A stretch of 64,000 nt of DNA from Gallintestinimicrobium propionicum (GTDB taxonomy: Bacteria; Bacillota; Clostridia; Lachnospirales; Lachnospiraceae), in contig NZ_JAOQJY010000005.1 of the NCBI RefSeq assembly GCF_025567525.1, positions 132,889-196,888 on the forward strand. The letters are read 5' to 3'. Made by a program: the position numbers and the translations under genes. The notes below the pieces were generated by a model. It made no database searches, was not told the origin of the DNA, and saw nothing but the letters and a program-made list of their open reading frames with translations. This document shows, piece after piece, positions 7,837-16,420 of the stretch (positions are counted from its first letter, which is position 1; the number at the start of each line of letters is the position of its first letter).

Positions 7837-10800
7837 ATGACCAAAGGTTTCATGGAAGTATTTCCGGAGCTTGTTCTGGAACAGGAAGTACGGGCATTGT
7901 TTGAAAAAGTAAAGGTAGAACGGGTGACGACCACGCGGCAAAAGGATCTGATCAGGGTGTATATCAGCTGCGGACGCCTGATCCCCAAAACAGTTATTTT
8001 CCGGGTAGAGGAAGAGATTGCAAGGCAGCTGTTTCCGAACTGCAATATCACGATCAAAATTCAGGAAAAATTTCAGCTGTCCGCCCAGTACAACCTAAAG
8101 AGCCTGCTGGAAACCTATCAGGAGAGCATTTTACTGGAATTAAAGGAATGCAGCCCGGTGGAATACAGTCTGTTCAAATCAGCCAATATTTCCTTCCCGG
8201 ATGAGGGGAAGCTGGTGTTGGAAGTGCCGGATACGGTAATCGCGCATGAACGCTGTCCCGAGCTTGTCCGTATTCTGGAAAAAATTTGCTGTGAACGGTG
8301 CGGAATCCCGATGGAGGCGGTCGCACATTACTGTCAGCCGAAGGAAAATCCGAGAAAAGCGGAGGAAGAGATTGCACTGGCAAGAAAAGTGGCGATGATT
8401 GCCGCGAAAGCGGGTGCTCGTCCGGCTGCGACGGACTATGGCATGAGCCAGGAGCAGTTCGCCAGCGTAATGAGCGGCGGATACAGCGCGTCCGGTAACG
8501 ATGGGCAGCCGCAGTATGCAGGCGGACAGGATGGCACCGCATGCAATGCTGCACAGAACGCAGACGGAAACGCAGCGCAGTATGGTGCAGCGGGGATCGC
8601 AGGGCAAAATGGTGCGATGCCGGGTGACAGGGCAGAAGGCAGCATGCAGGCTGGCGGTATGGATGCCGGCTATGAAGCATACCTTGCGTCCATGGGCGCA
8701 GCTGCGCAGGAAGCTCCGTTTGAGGGCGGAACGATGGTTCCTGCGGAGGCAGCGGCAGCAGCGAATCGGATGCGCCCGGATGCACCGGCAGCAGGGCAGA
8801 GTGCTCCGGCAATGGGACAGACGGCAGCTTTTGCGGCAGGCACGAACGGTACCGCATCGGCTGGCGGCAGAAATGCGGGCGGACAGAGCAAATACGGCAA
8901 AGGCAAATTCAACCGGGAGGGGCGTGGCGATTATCGCCGCGGCGTTAAAAAAAGTGACAATCCGGATGTGCTTTACGGACGGGATTTTGACGAAGAAGCA
9001 ATCCCGATCGAGGAGATCATCGGTGAGATGGGAGAGGTTGTTATCCGCGGCAAAATCATCGCAATGGATCAGCGTGAAATTCGCAACGAGCGGACAATCC
9101 TGATTTTTGACGTGACGGATTTTACTGACACGATGACCATCAAAATTTTTACCTTAAATGAACAGCTGGCAGAGGTAAAAGAGGGGATCAAGCCCGGCGC
9201 TTTTGTCAAAATCAAGGGTCTGACGATGGTGGACAAGTTTGACGGCGAGCTGACGGTCGGTTCGATTGTCGGGGTAAAAAAGATTTCGGATTTTACCACG
9301 TCGAGAATGGATCATTCCGTGCGCAAGCGTGTGGAACTGCACTGCCACACAAAAATGAGCGATATGGACGGTGTATCCGAGGTAAAGGATATTGTCAAGA
9401 GGGCGTATCAGTGGGGACATCCGGCGATCGCAATCACGGATCACGGCGTCGTACAGTCATTTCCGGATGCAAACCATCTGTTGGATGACCTCTGGAAAGC
9501 GGAGAAAGAAAAGCGTAAGGCTGCAGGAGACGAAAATCCGGACAGAAATGATTTCTTTAAAGTAATTTATGGATGTGAAGCGTATCTGGTGGATGATTTG
9601 AAGGAAATCGTAACCGGAGATAAGGGTCAGGTATTACGGGATTCCTATGTGGTATTTGATATCGAGACAACCGGCTTTTCGCCGGTTAAAAACCGGATTA
9701 TCGAGATCGGTGCGGTCAAGGTGGTGGAAGGAAAGATTGTGGACAGGTTTTCCACCTTTGTCAATCCACGTGTGCCGATTCCGTTTCGAATTGAGCAGCT
9801 GACAAGTATTAACGATGAAATGGTCATGGATGCGCCGGGGATTGAAGAAGTGCTGCCGGAGTTCTTGAAATTCTGCGAGGGTACGATTTTTGTCGCCCAC
9901 AATGCGAATTTCGATATGAGCTTTATTATGGAAAATGCGGCGCAGTTAAATATCGAGCTGCATCCTACCTATGTGGATACAGTCGGCATTGCGCGCGTGC
10001 TTTTGCCGCATCAGGCGAAGCATACGCTTGATGCGGTCGCAAAAACGATGGGTGTTTCCCTGGAAAATCATCACCGCGCAGTGGACGATGCGGAAGCAAC
10101 GGCGGAAATTTTCGTAAAATTTATTCCGCTTCTGGAGCAGCGCAACTGTCACACCCTTGCGGATGTGAACCATTTGGGAGATTCCAGTCCGGATATTGTA
10201 AAGAGACTGTTTTCCTACCATGCGATTATCCTTGCGAAAAACGATGTGGGGCGGGTAAATCTGTACCGGCTGGTATCGGAGTCTCATCTGACTTACTTTC
10301 ATAAGACACCGCGAATTCCGAAGAGCTTGCTGATGAAGTACCGGGAGGGACTGATTCTGGGCAGTGCGTGTGAGGCAGGCGAGTTGTACCGTGCCCTGCT
10401 GGATGAAAAGTCGGATGCGGAAATTGCGCGGATCGTGAAATTTTATGATTATCTGGAAATCCAGCCGACCGGCAACAACATGTTCATGATCCATTCCGAC
10501 AAGATTGAAAATGTCAACTCGGTGGAGGACATTCAGAACATGAACCGAAAAATCGTCAGGCTGGGCGAGCAGTTCAATAAACCGGTTGTAGCAACCTGCG
10601 ACGTGCATTTTCTGGATCCCGCAGACGAGGTATACCGTCGGATTATCATGGCGGGAAAGGGCTTTAAGGATGCGGACGACCAGGCACCGCTATATCTGCG
10701 CACGACGGAAGAAATGCTGGAGGAGTTTCAGTATCTCGGCAGTGAAAAGGCAGAGGAGGTTGTCATTACCAACACCAATCGGATTGCGGATCAGATAGAG

Positions 10801-12729
10801 ACGATTTCTCCGGTGCGCCCGGATAAGTGTCCGCCGGTTATTCCGGACAGCGATAAAACCTTGACGGAAATCTGTTACCGCAAGGCGCATGAGCTTTATG
10901 GGGAAGAGCTGCCGCAGATCGTTGTGGACCGTCTGGAAAAGGAACTGAACTCTATTATCAAAAACGGATTCGCCGTAATGTATATCATTGCGCAGAAGCT
11001 GGTTTGGAAATCGGTGGAGGACGGCTATCTGGTTGGCTCCAGAGGTTCTGTCGGTTCTTCACTGGTGGCGTTCATGGCGGGGATTACGGAGGTAAATTCC
11101 CTGAGCGCCCATTATCGGTGCCCGAAATGCCATTATTACGATTTTGATTCTCCGGAGGTCAAAGCCTTTGCCGGAAACGGCGGCTGCGATATGCCGGATA
11201 AAATGTGCCCGGTTTGCGGAGAGCCGCTGATTAAGGACGGTTTCGATATTCCGTTTGAAACGTTCCTTGGATTTAAGGGGGATAAGGAGCCGGATATCGA
11301 CTTGAACTTTTCCGGCGAATATCAGAGTAAGGCGCATAAATATACGGAAGTTATTTTCGGCGCAGGACAGACGTTCCGTGCCGGTACGATCGGCACACTG
11401 GCGGATAAGACGGCGTTTGGTTATGTGAAAAATTATTTTGAAGAACGCGGAAGCAAGAAACGAAACTGCGAAATCAACCGGATTGTACAGGGCTGTACGG
11501 GCGTGCGCCGAAGCACGGGACAGCATCCCGGCGGTATCGTCGTTTTGCCGGTGGGAGAGGACATCAACTCCTTTACGCCGGTGCAGCATCCCGCAAACGA
11601 TATGACAACAGATACGGTTACGACCCATTTCGATTACCATTCCATCGACCACAACCTGCTGAAGCTCGATATCCTCGGACACGATGATCCGACGATGATT
11701 CGTATGCTGCAGGATCTGACTGGGGTTGACCCGACGAAGATCCCGCTGGACGATCCGCAGGTTATGAGCCTGTTTCAGAATACGTCGGCTCTCGGAATCA
11801 CACCCGATCAGATTGACGGCTGCCCGGTTGGTTCTCTGGGCATCCCGGAGTTTGGTACAGATTTCGTTATCCAGATGCTTCTGGACACCAAGCCGCAGTG
11901 CTTTTCCGACCTGATTCGAATCGCCGGATTAGGACATGGTACGGATGTGTGGCTGGGCAACGCACAGACGCTGATTCAGGAAGGCAAGGCGACGATTTCC
12001 ACGGCGATCTGTTGTCGAGACGATATCATGATTTATCTGATCAACATGGGCATGGACCCGAGCCTTTCCTTCACGACGATGGAGAGTGTGCGGAAGGGGA
12101 AAGGCTTAAAGCCGGAAATGGAAGAAGCGATGAAGGCGGTCGGTGTGCCGGACTGGTATATCTGGTCGTGTAAAAAGATCAAGTACATGTTCCCGAAAGC
12201 CCATGCGGCGGCTTACGTTATGATGGCGTGGCGAATCGCTTACTGTAAGGTAAATTATCCGCTGGCTTATTATGCGGCGTATTTTTCGATTCGTGCATCC
12301 GCCTTTTCCTATGAAATCATGTGTCAGGGACAACAGCATCTGGAAGCGGTCATGGCGGATTACAAGAAGCGTTCGGACAGCCTTTCCCAGAAAGAGCAGG
12401 CGTCGTTAAAGGATATGAAGCTCGTGCAGGAAATGTATGCGCGCGGTTTTGAATTTTTGCCCATCGATTTGTTTAAAGCACATTCCCGAAATTTCCAGAT
12501 CATGGACGGTAAAATCATGCCGTCGTTAAACAGCATTGACGGTCTGGGCGAAAAGGCGGCGGACGCCATCGTGGAAGCGGCGAAAAAAGGTCCGTTTTTG
12601 AGCAAGGATGATTTCCGGGAACGTTCCAAGGCGAGTAAGACGATTGTGGAGCTTCTGGATACGCTGGGCATTCTTGGGGATCTGCCGGAGTCCAACCAGA
12701 TCAGTCTGTTTGATTTTATGGTTGGCTGA
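7837..12729 (+). CDS. polC: DNA polymerase III alpha subunit, PolC type
   Basis: Replicative polymerase of Firmicutes (1630 aa). Order: N-terminal and OB domains (VVIRGKIIAMDQREIR, near 405), PHP domain (VELHCHTKMSDMDG, near 500), inserted proofreading exonuclease (VVFDIETTGFSPVKNRIIEIG, near 605, with HNANFD), then the polymerase core with zinc-binding CPKCHYYDF...CPVCGEP and DIDLNFSGEYQ. Catalytic Asp motifs look intact. ATG 7837 follows GGAG at 7827-7830; ATG 7825 is in frame but lacks a site. The protein is longer than the usual 1430-1470 aa because residues about 195-370 (bases 8410-8940) are a Gly/Ala/Gln/Asn-rich, probably disordered insert. Follows ispG by 41 bp. Confidence 0.95.
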   Translation: MTKGFMEVFPELVLEQEVRALFEKVKVERVTTTRQKDLIRVYISCGRLIPKTVIFRVEEEIARQLFPNCNITIKIQEKFQLSAQYNLKSLLETYQESILLELKECSPVEYSLFKSANISFPDEGKLVLEVPDTVIAHERCPELVRILEKICCERCGIPMEAVAHYCQPKENPRKAEEEIALARKVAMIAAKAGARPAATDYGMSQEQFASVMSGGYSASGNDGQPQYAGGQDGTACNAAQNADGNAAQYGAAGIAGQNGAMPGDRAEGSMQAGGMDAGYEAYLASMGAAAQEAPFEGGTMVPAEAAAAANRMRPDAPAAGQSAPAMGQTAAFAAGTNGTASAGGRNAGGQSKYGKGKFNREGRGDYRRGVKKSDNPDVLYGRDFDEEAIPIEEIIGEMGEVVIRGKIIAMDQREIRNERTILIFDVTDFTDTMTIKIFTLNEQLAEVKEGIKPGAFVKIKGLTMVDKFDGELTVGSIVGVKKISDFTTSRMDHSVRKRVELHCHTKMSDMDGVSEVKDIVKRAYQWGHPAIAITDHGVVQSFPDANHLLDDLWKAEKEKRKAAGDENPDRNDFFKVIYGCEAYLVDDLKEIVTGDKGQVLRDSYVVFDIETTGFSPVKNRIIEIGAVKVVEGKIVDRFSTFVNPRVPIPFRIEQLTSINDEMVMDAPGIEEVLPEFLKFCEGTIFVAHNANFDMSFIMENAAQLNIELHPTYVDTVGIARVLLPHQAKHTLDAVAKTMGVSLENHHRAVDDAEATAEIFVKFIPLLEQRNCHTLADVNHLGDSSPDIVKRLFSYHAIILAKNDVGRVNLYRLVSESHLTYFHKTPRIPKSLLMKYREGLILGSACEAGELYRALLDEKSDAEIARIVKFYDYLEIQPTGNNMFMIHSDKIENVNSVEDIQNMNRKIVRLGEQFNKPVVATCDVHFLDPADEVYRRIIMAGKGFKDADDQAPLYLRTTEEMLEEFQYLGSEKAEEVVITNTNRIADQIETISPVRPDKCPPVIPDSDKTLTEICYRKAHELYGEELPQIVVDRLEKELNSIIKNGFAVMYIIAQKLVWKSVEDGYLVGSRGSVGSSLVAFMAGITEVNSLSAHYRCPKCHYYDFDSPEVKAFAGNGGCDMPDKMCPVCGEPLIKDGFDIPFETFLGFKGDKEPDIDLNFSGEYQSKAHKYTEVIFGAGQTFRAGTIGTLADKTAFGYVKNYFEERGSKKRNCEINRIVQGCTGVRRSTGQHPGGIVVLPVGEDINSFTPVQHPANDMTTDTVTTHFDYHSIDHNLLKLDILGHDDPTMIRMLQDLTGVDPTKIPLDDPQVMSLFQNTSALGITPDQIDGCPVGSLGIPEFGTDFVIQMLLDTKPQCFSDLIRIAGLGHGTDVWLGNAQTLIQEGKATISTAICCRDDIMIYLINMGMDPSLSFTTMESVRKGKGLKPEMEEAMKAVGVPDWYIWSCKKIKYMFPKAHAAAYVMMAWRIAYCKVNYPLAYYAAYFSIRASAFSYEIMCQGQQHLEAVMADYKKRSDSLSQKEQASLKDMKLVQEMYARGFEFLPIDLFKAHSRNFQIMDGKIMPSLNSIDGLGEKAADAIVEAAKKGPFLSKDDFRERSKASKTIVELLDTLGILGDLPESNQISLFDFMVG

Positions 12730-12743
12730 CGGAAGCTGGAAGA

Positions 12744-14219
12744 ATGAAAATGGAAGAATATATCAGAGGAATCCCGTCCGGGCTGCTGACTGCACAGCTT
12801 GGGGAGCGGGAAATTCAGGTGGTCGGGATTTCGGAAAACGGATTTGAGTTTCGACTGGAAAAAAAGGCGGCAAGGCAGCTTTTGACAGATGCTGTGCCGG
12901 CACAGCACCAGGTTTTGCGAGATGCCGCACCGCCGCAGCACTGCATAGTGACACCGTTTTGTAAGGTGTGCTTTTACGATCTGGAGCAGGCACTCTGGCA
13001 GGAACTTGTGCTGACAGAGTATGGGCTGGAAAAAGCACCCGCTTTGTCACAGCAAGGGCACAGGGAGAAGCTGTGCGCTGCCTCCTTTTATCAGCTTTAT
13101 CGGGTCTGCGTAACTTCGCCGGAGTTTCGGATTGCTGTGCAGAAGCTTCTTTTGCAATATACCCGCTACATCCATCTGAAGCTGGAAGAGGATGACGCTA
13201 GGCTTGCAGAGGCAACGGTTGGTTATCCGGTGGAATTAGAGGATTGCTTTGCCGACAGCCTGGAAGAACAGAAACGAAAATGGTTTGCGCAGACGGACTG
13301 GGAGGCGGTTTTGCGGCCGTATCCGTCTTACGCGCTGGAGCTGGACAGACCGGAATGGTATGAGACATATTTAAAAGAAAGCCTGTCGGATTTTATGGCA
13401 GATTACTGGAAGGAAAACAACGTTGCCAGCGCGTTTTACGCAAAACGCCTGCCGGATCGGATTTACCTTGGAAATCAATTCTGCCGTCTGCTCTTTCCAA
13501 AGAAAGAAATCCTGTTTGCCCTGCTCGAAAAGGCGCGGAGCGAGAGGCTTGGCGTGACAGTTTCGTTTGCATGCCAGCCGGAGGTTAGTTTAAAGGAAGC
13601 GGAACGGCTTCTGGAAAGCCTGCGAAGCTGGTGTCAGAAAAACGGATCGATCGAGATCGTCGTCAATGACTGGGGGATGGCGCAGCTTGTAGGCAGATAT
13701 CCGGAGCAGTTTGAGCTGTGCATGGGAACACTTCTCAATAAACGGAAAAAAGATCCGCGGCTTTCCTATTTAAAAAGCCGCCTGCCGGACAAGGACACCG
13801 GACTTTTGGCAGAGAACAGCCTGAATGCAGATTTTTATCAAAAGGCACTGGAAAAAAGCCTTGGATTTGTGCGCTATGAATGGGAAAGCTGTGGGTATCC
13901 GCAAAGATTCCCGGAAGGAAAAAACAGCCTGCATCTTCCGTTTTATCAAACGAACACATCGCAATACTGTACCCTTTATGCGCAGTGCAGGGAGCACAAC
14001 AGGGGACGGCAGTATCTACAGACGGAATGTCCCGGATACTGTCAGACGAAAACGTTTTTATACCCGGAGCATCTGCATATGACAGGAAGATACAATTCGT
14101 TGTTTTCGCTGGATCAGACGGTTTTGCTGGCGCTGGAGACGGGCAGTGTGGAAAACGCAGTGTTTGGGGAAGCAGAACAGGAGGTGCAGCCTGACCGCGC
14201 GGTGCTGAATCTGCTTTGA
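12744..14219 (+). CDS. UbiV/U32-like protein with unknown N-terminal domain
   Basis: 491-aa predicted soluble protein. The first 225 residues match nothing I recognise. From about 240 (RLPDRIYLGNQFCRLLFPKK) it resembles U32-family folds of the UbiV type: VTVSFACQPEVSLKEAERLL, SIEIVVNDWGMAQLVGRYP, and a late Cys-rich part (SQYCTLYAQC, ECPGYCQTKTF) that could ligate an Fe-S cluster. It starts 14 bp after polC at ATG 12744 (a second ATG is two codons in). The next gene is a U32 protein with its own Cys set, so the two look like a heterodimer analogous to UbiU-UbiV. UbiUV are needed for O2-independent hydroxylation; the reaction here is unknown. Fold call is moderate, function open. Confidence 0.55.
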   Translation: MKMEEYIRGIPSGLLTAQLGEREIQVVGISENGFEFRLEKKAARQLLTDAVPAQHQVLRDAAPPQHCIVTPFCKVCFYDLEQALWQELVLTEYGLEKAPALSQQGHREKLCAASFYQLYRVCVTSPEFRIAVQKLLLQYTRYIHLKLEEDDARLAEATVGYPVELEDCFADSLEEQKRKWFAQTDWEAVLRPYPSYALELDRPEWYETYLKESLSDFMADYWKENNVASAFYAKRLPDRIYLGNQFCRLLFPKKEILFALLEKARSERLGVTVSFACQPEVSLKEAERLLESLRSWCQKNGSIEIVVNDWGMAQLVGRYPEQFELCMGTLLNKRKKDPRLSYLKSRLPDKDTGLLAENSLNADFYQKALEKSLGFVRYEWESCGYPQRFPEGKNSLHLPFYQTNTSQYCTLYAQCREHNRGRQYLQTECPGYCQTKTFLYPEHLHMTGRYNSLFSLDQTVLLALETGSVENAVFGEAEQEVQPDRAVLNLL

Positions 14220-14246
14220 GTGCAGTGCGCGGCATGGAGGTCACAC

Positions 14247-15287
14247 ATGGAACTTACAGCGGGGCTTGGCTCGGTTGACGATTATATCCGATATATCGAA
14301 GCGGGAGCGGACGAATGCTTCTGCGGTTACATTCCCTATGCGTGGGACAGAAAGTACGGGACGGTTCTGTCCTTAAACCGCAGGGAGGTGCGATGCTGCA
14401 GCGTGCAGCTGGGTGCATTTTCGGAGCTGGAAATTCTGGCGGCGATGGTGCGGGCGTATCAAAAGCCCGTGCAGCTGACGTTTAATTCGCTGTACTATCT
14501 TCCACAGCAGTATCCGGAAATCGCAGAGATAATTCAAAAATGTATGAAAATTGGTTTTGAGGATTATATTATCGCAGACCCGGCGCTGATTTTATATCTT
14601 CGGCAGCAAAAGATCGGCTGTCGGATTTCGTTAAGCGGCGAGGTTGGAGAAATCAACAGCGCGATGACAGGATTGTTTGAGCAGATGGAAATCAGCAGAA
14701 TCATCTTTCCAAGGAAGATGCGACCGAAGGATATGGCGGTTGTGGCGCAGGCATGTGCCAAAAGAAGTCCCGGATTGGAAAACATGAAATATGAAGCGTT
14801 TGCATTAAATGAGCTGTGTCAGTTTTCCGGGGCATTCTGCAATTCCCTGCACTGTGACGAGATGGGATATTTGTGCCGCGTGCCGTATCGGGTCGGTGTA
14901 GGGAAGAGCCAGCGGAAGGACAGCATCCTTATCGATCACAAAGAATGGGACGATACCGCGTCTTCAAGGGAATATACCTCAGAGGCCAGACAGTGCGGCG
15001 GCACATGGGATTCACCGGAATCAGATTTCGATGCTCCAATCCTGGGCGAAAGTGGCTGTGGGCTGTGTGCGCTCTATGATCTGGGTCAGGCGGGAATTAC
15101 CCATCTGAAAATTGTAGGCAGAGGAAACCACCCGGACCGGATGGTGGAAGACATCCGGGCGATGAAGCGTGCGTTGGAGATCCTGGATGCCTCCAAAGAC
15201 CGGGAAACCTATCAAAAACGGATGAAGCAGGAGTTGTTTTTAAGCGGCTGCAGCAAAAACTGTTACTATCTACCAGCAAATTTATAA
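14247..15287 (+). CDS. U32-family protein (UbiU-like)
   Basis: 346-aa U32 'peptidase' family protein. MELTAGLGSVDDYIRYIEAGADECFCGY is the typical first barrel strand and NRREVRCC the next. A Cys cluster, LCQFSGAFCNSLHCDEMGYLCRVPY (split here as CQFSGAFC and HCDEMGYLC), is followed by GCGLCALYDL and LKIVGRGN. This is the U32/UbiU-type Fe-S pattern, although the classical GRCYLS motif reads SGAFCNSL. ATG 14247 follows GGAGG (14236-14240); an earlier ATG-less extension to 14220 is unlikely. It follows its partner by 27 bp and is the last gene of the ispG-polC transcript. Substrate unknown. Confidence 0.68.
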   Translation: MELTAGLGSVDDYIRYIEAGADECFCGYIPYAWDRKYGTVLSLNRREVRCCSVQLGAFSELEILAAMVRAYQKPVQLTFNSLYYLPQQYPEIAEIIQKCMKIGFEDYIIADPALILYLRQQKIGCRISLSGEVGEINSAMTGLFEQMEISRIIFPRKMRPKDMAVVAQACAKRSPGLENMKYEAFALNELCQFSGAFCNSLHCDEMGYLCRVPYRVGVGKSQRKDSILIDHKEWDDTASSREYTSEARQCGGTWDSPESDFDAPILGESGCGLCALYDLGQAGITHLKIVGRGNHPDRMVEDIRAMKRALEILDASKDRETYQKRMKQELFLSGCSKNCYYLPANL

Positions 15288-15303
15288 AATTTGCAAAAAA
15301 CAC

Positions 15304-15332
15304 TTGCATTTTGGAAAAAAGTATTGTATAGT
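15304..15332 (+). promoter_or_regulatory. sigma-A promoter for the tRNA-Glu pair
   Basis: TTGCAT (15304-15309), 17-base A-rich spacer, TATAGT (15327-15332), 32 bp upstream of the first tRNA. Confidence 0.7.
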
Positions 15333-15364
15333 AATCAAGCGTCAGTTAAGTGACACAAAAGAAT

Positions 15365-15436
15365 GGCTAGTTGGTCAAGCGGTTAAGACGTCGCCCTCTC
15401 ACGGCGAAAACAGGGGTTCGATTCCCCTACTAGCTG
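15365..15436 (+). tRNA. tRNA-Glu (CTC), copy 1
   Basis: 72-nt cloverleaf. Acceptor GGCTAGT pairs with ACTAGCT (G1-U72 wobble), the D arm is GTCAAGCGGTTAAGAC, the anticodon stem-loop is TCGCC-CTCTCAC-GGCGA with anticodon CTC, and the T loop is GGTTCGATTCC. CCA is not encoded. Confidence 0.93.
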
Positions 15437-15505
15437 TTTGCAGAAACGGATTTCTGCAAAGGATAAAGATTTCCTGAGCTTCAGGAAGAACAGGATAACA
15501 GTTAT

Positions 15506-15577
15506 GGCTAGTTGGTCAAGCGGTTAAGACGTCGCCCTCTCACGGCGAAAACAGGGGTTCGATTCCCCTACTAGCTG
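15506..15577 (+). tRNA. tRNA-Glu (CTC), copy 2
   Basis: Identical over all 72 bases to copy 1, 141 bp downstream, with a different linker. Both are tRNA-Glu reading GAG. A terminator follows directly. Confidence 0.93.
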
Positions 15578-15585
15578 TTTTCGAG

Positions 15586-15615
15586 AACCGGAATTCGTAA
15601 AGGATTCCGGTTTTT
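15586..15615 (+). terminator. terminator of the tRNA-Glu transcript
   Basis: ACCGGAAT pairs with ATTCCGGT across a 9-base loop and is followed by TTTTT. Confidence 0.8.
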
Positions 15616-15644
15616 GCGTTACAGTTCCCTCGAAAATTCCTGTG

Positions 15645-15674
15645 CATAGATTTGTGCTTGCACAAACATCTATG
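15645..15674. repeat. stem-loop with GTGCTTGCAC tip, copy 1
   Basis: CATAGAT-TTGTGC-TT-GCACAA-AC-ATCTATG folds into a two-part stem with a 2-base bulge. The tip GTGC-TT-GCAC recurs in the stem-loop at 15809-15841. No T-run follows. Confidence 0.5.
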
Positions 15675-15708
15675 TGTGGGTGAACTGCAACATTTTTGCC
15701 GGAACCCC

Positions 15709-15737
15709 TTGCATTCCAGTCGGGAACATGTTAGAGT
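15709..15737 (+). promoter_or_regulatory. sigma-A promoter for the rimP-nusA-infB operon
   Basis: TTGCAT (15709-15714), 17-base spacer, TAGAGT (15732-15737). A leader of nearly 190 bp with two hairpins follows before rimP. Confidence 0.6.
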
Positions 15738-15763
15738 AAAGAGGATGATACATGTTACTGGAG

Positions 15764-15789
15764 CAAGAGTGGGCAAAAACCCACTCTTG
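15764..15789 (+). promoter_or_regulatory. leader hairpin before rimP, possible attenuator
   Basis: Perfect 10-bp stem CAAGAGTGGG / CCCACTCTTG with loop CAAAAA, followed by TTTGTTAT, a weak U tract. It could act as a NusA-sensitive pause or partial terminator; NusA is encoded two genes down. Inference only. Confidence 0.4.
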
Positions 15790-15808
15790 TTTGTTATCGC
15801 GACGAGGA

Positions 15809-15841
15809 AAATATCCATCGTGCTTGCACGAATGGATATTT
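15809..15841. repeat. stem-loop with GTGCTTGCAC tip, copy 2
   Basis: AAATATCCAT-CGTGC-TT-GCACG-A-ATGGATATTT: a 15-bp stem with one bulged A and the same GTGC-TT-GCAC tip as 15645-15674. It lies in the rimP leader. Confidence 0.5.
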
Positions 15842-15923
15842 GACGACCGCTAATCAGCGCGAGCTCCGCGAAGCGAACCGCGCGCTGGTATAACACAGAC
15901 AACTGAATAAGGAAGGTGAAGGA

Positions 15924-16388
15924 ATGTCAAAAAGAGAAACATACGAAGCGAAGACAGAAGAAATTCTGCTTCCGATCGCGGAGGAAAACGGCGTGGAAAT
16001 CTACGACGTGGAGTATGTGAAAGAAGGCAGCGACTGGTATCTGCGTGCCTACATCGACAAACCGGACGGCGTCAACATCGGTGACTGCGAGGCAGTAAGC
16101 CGCGCGTTGTCCGACAAACTGGATGAAGCCGATTTTATCGAGGACGCCTATATTTTGGAAGTGAGCTCACCGGGGCTGGGCAGGACGCTGAAAAAGGATA
16201 AGCATCTGGAAAAGAGCCTGGGCGAAGAAGTAGAAATCAGATTGTATAAGCCGGTGGATAAATGCCGGGAATTTACAGGCGTATTAAAAAGCTACGATGC
16301 GGACAGCATTACGATTGATACAGCAGAAAAGGAAATGACATTTGCCAGAAAAGAGATTGCACTGATCCGTCTGGCGCTGGATTTTTAA
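15924..16388 (+). CDS. rimP: ribosome maturation factor RimP
   Basis: 154-aa cytosolic assembly factor for the 30S subunit. ENGVEIYDVEYVKEGSDWYLRAYIDKPDGVNIGDC is the conserved N-terminal domain (in two parts around residues 17-50), VSSPGLGRTLKK is the inter-domain signature, and an SH3-like C-terminal domain ends in ALIRLALDF. GGAAGGTGAAGGA precedes the ATG. First gene of the translation operon, 32 bp before nusA. Confidence 0.93.
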   Translation: MSKRETYEAKTEEILLPIAEENGVEIYDVEYVKEGSDWYLRAYIDKPDGVNIGDCEAVSRALSDKLDEADFIEDAYILEVSSPGLGRTLKKDKHLEKSLGEEVEIRLYKPVDKCREFTGVLKSYDADSITIDTAEKEMTFARKEIALIRLALDF

Positions 16389-16420
16389 ACAGACGACAAA
16401 GCAGCGGAATGGAGGATGAA

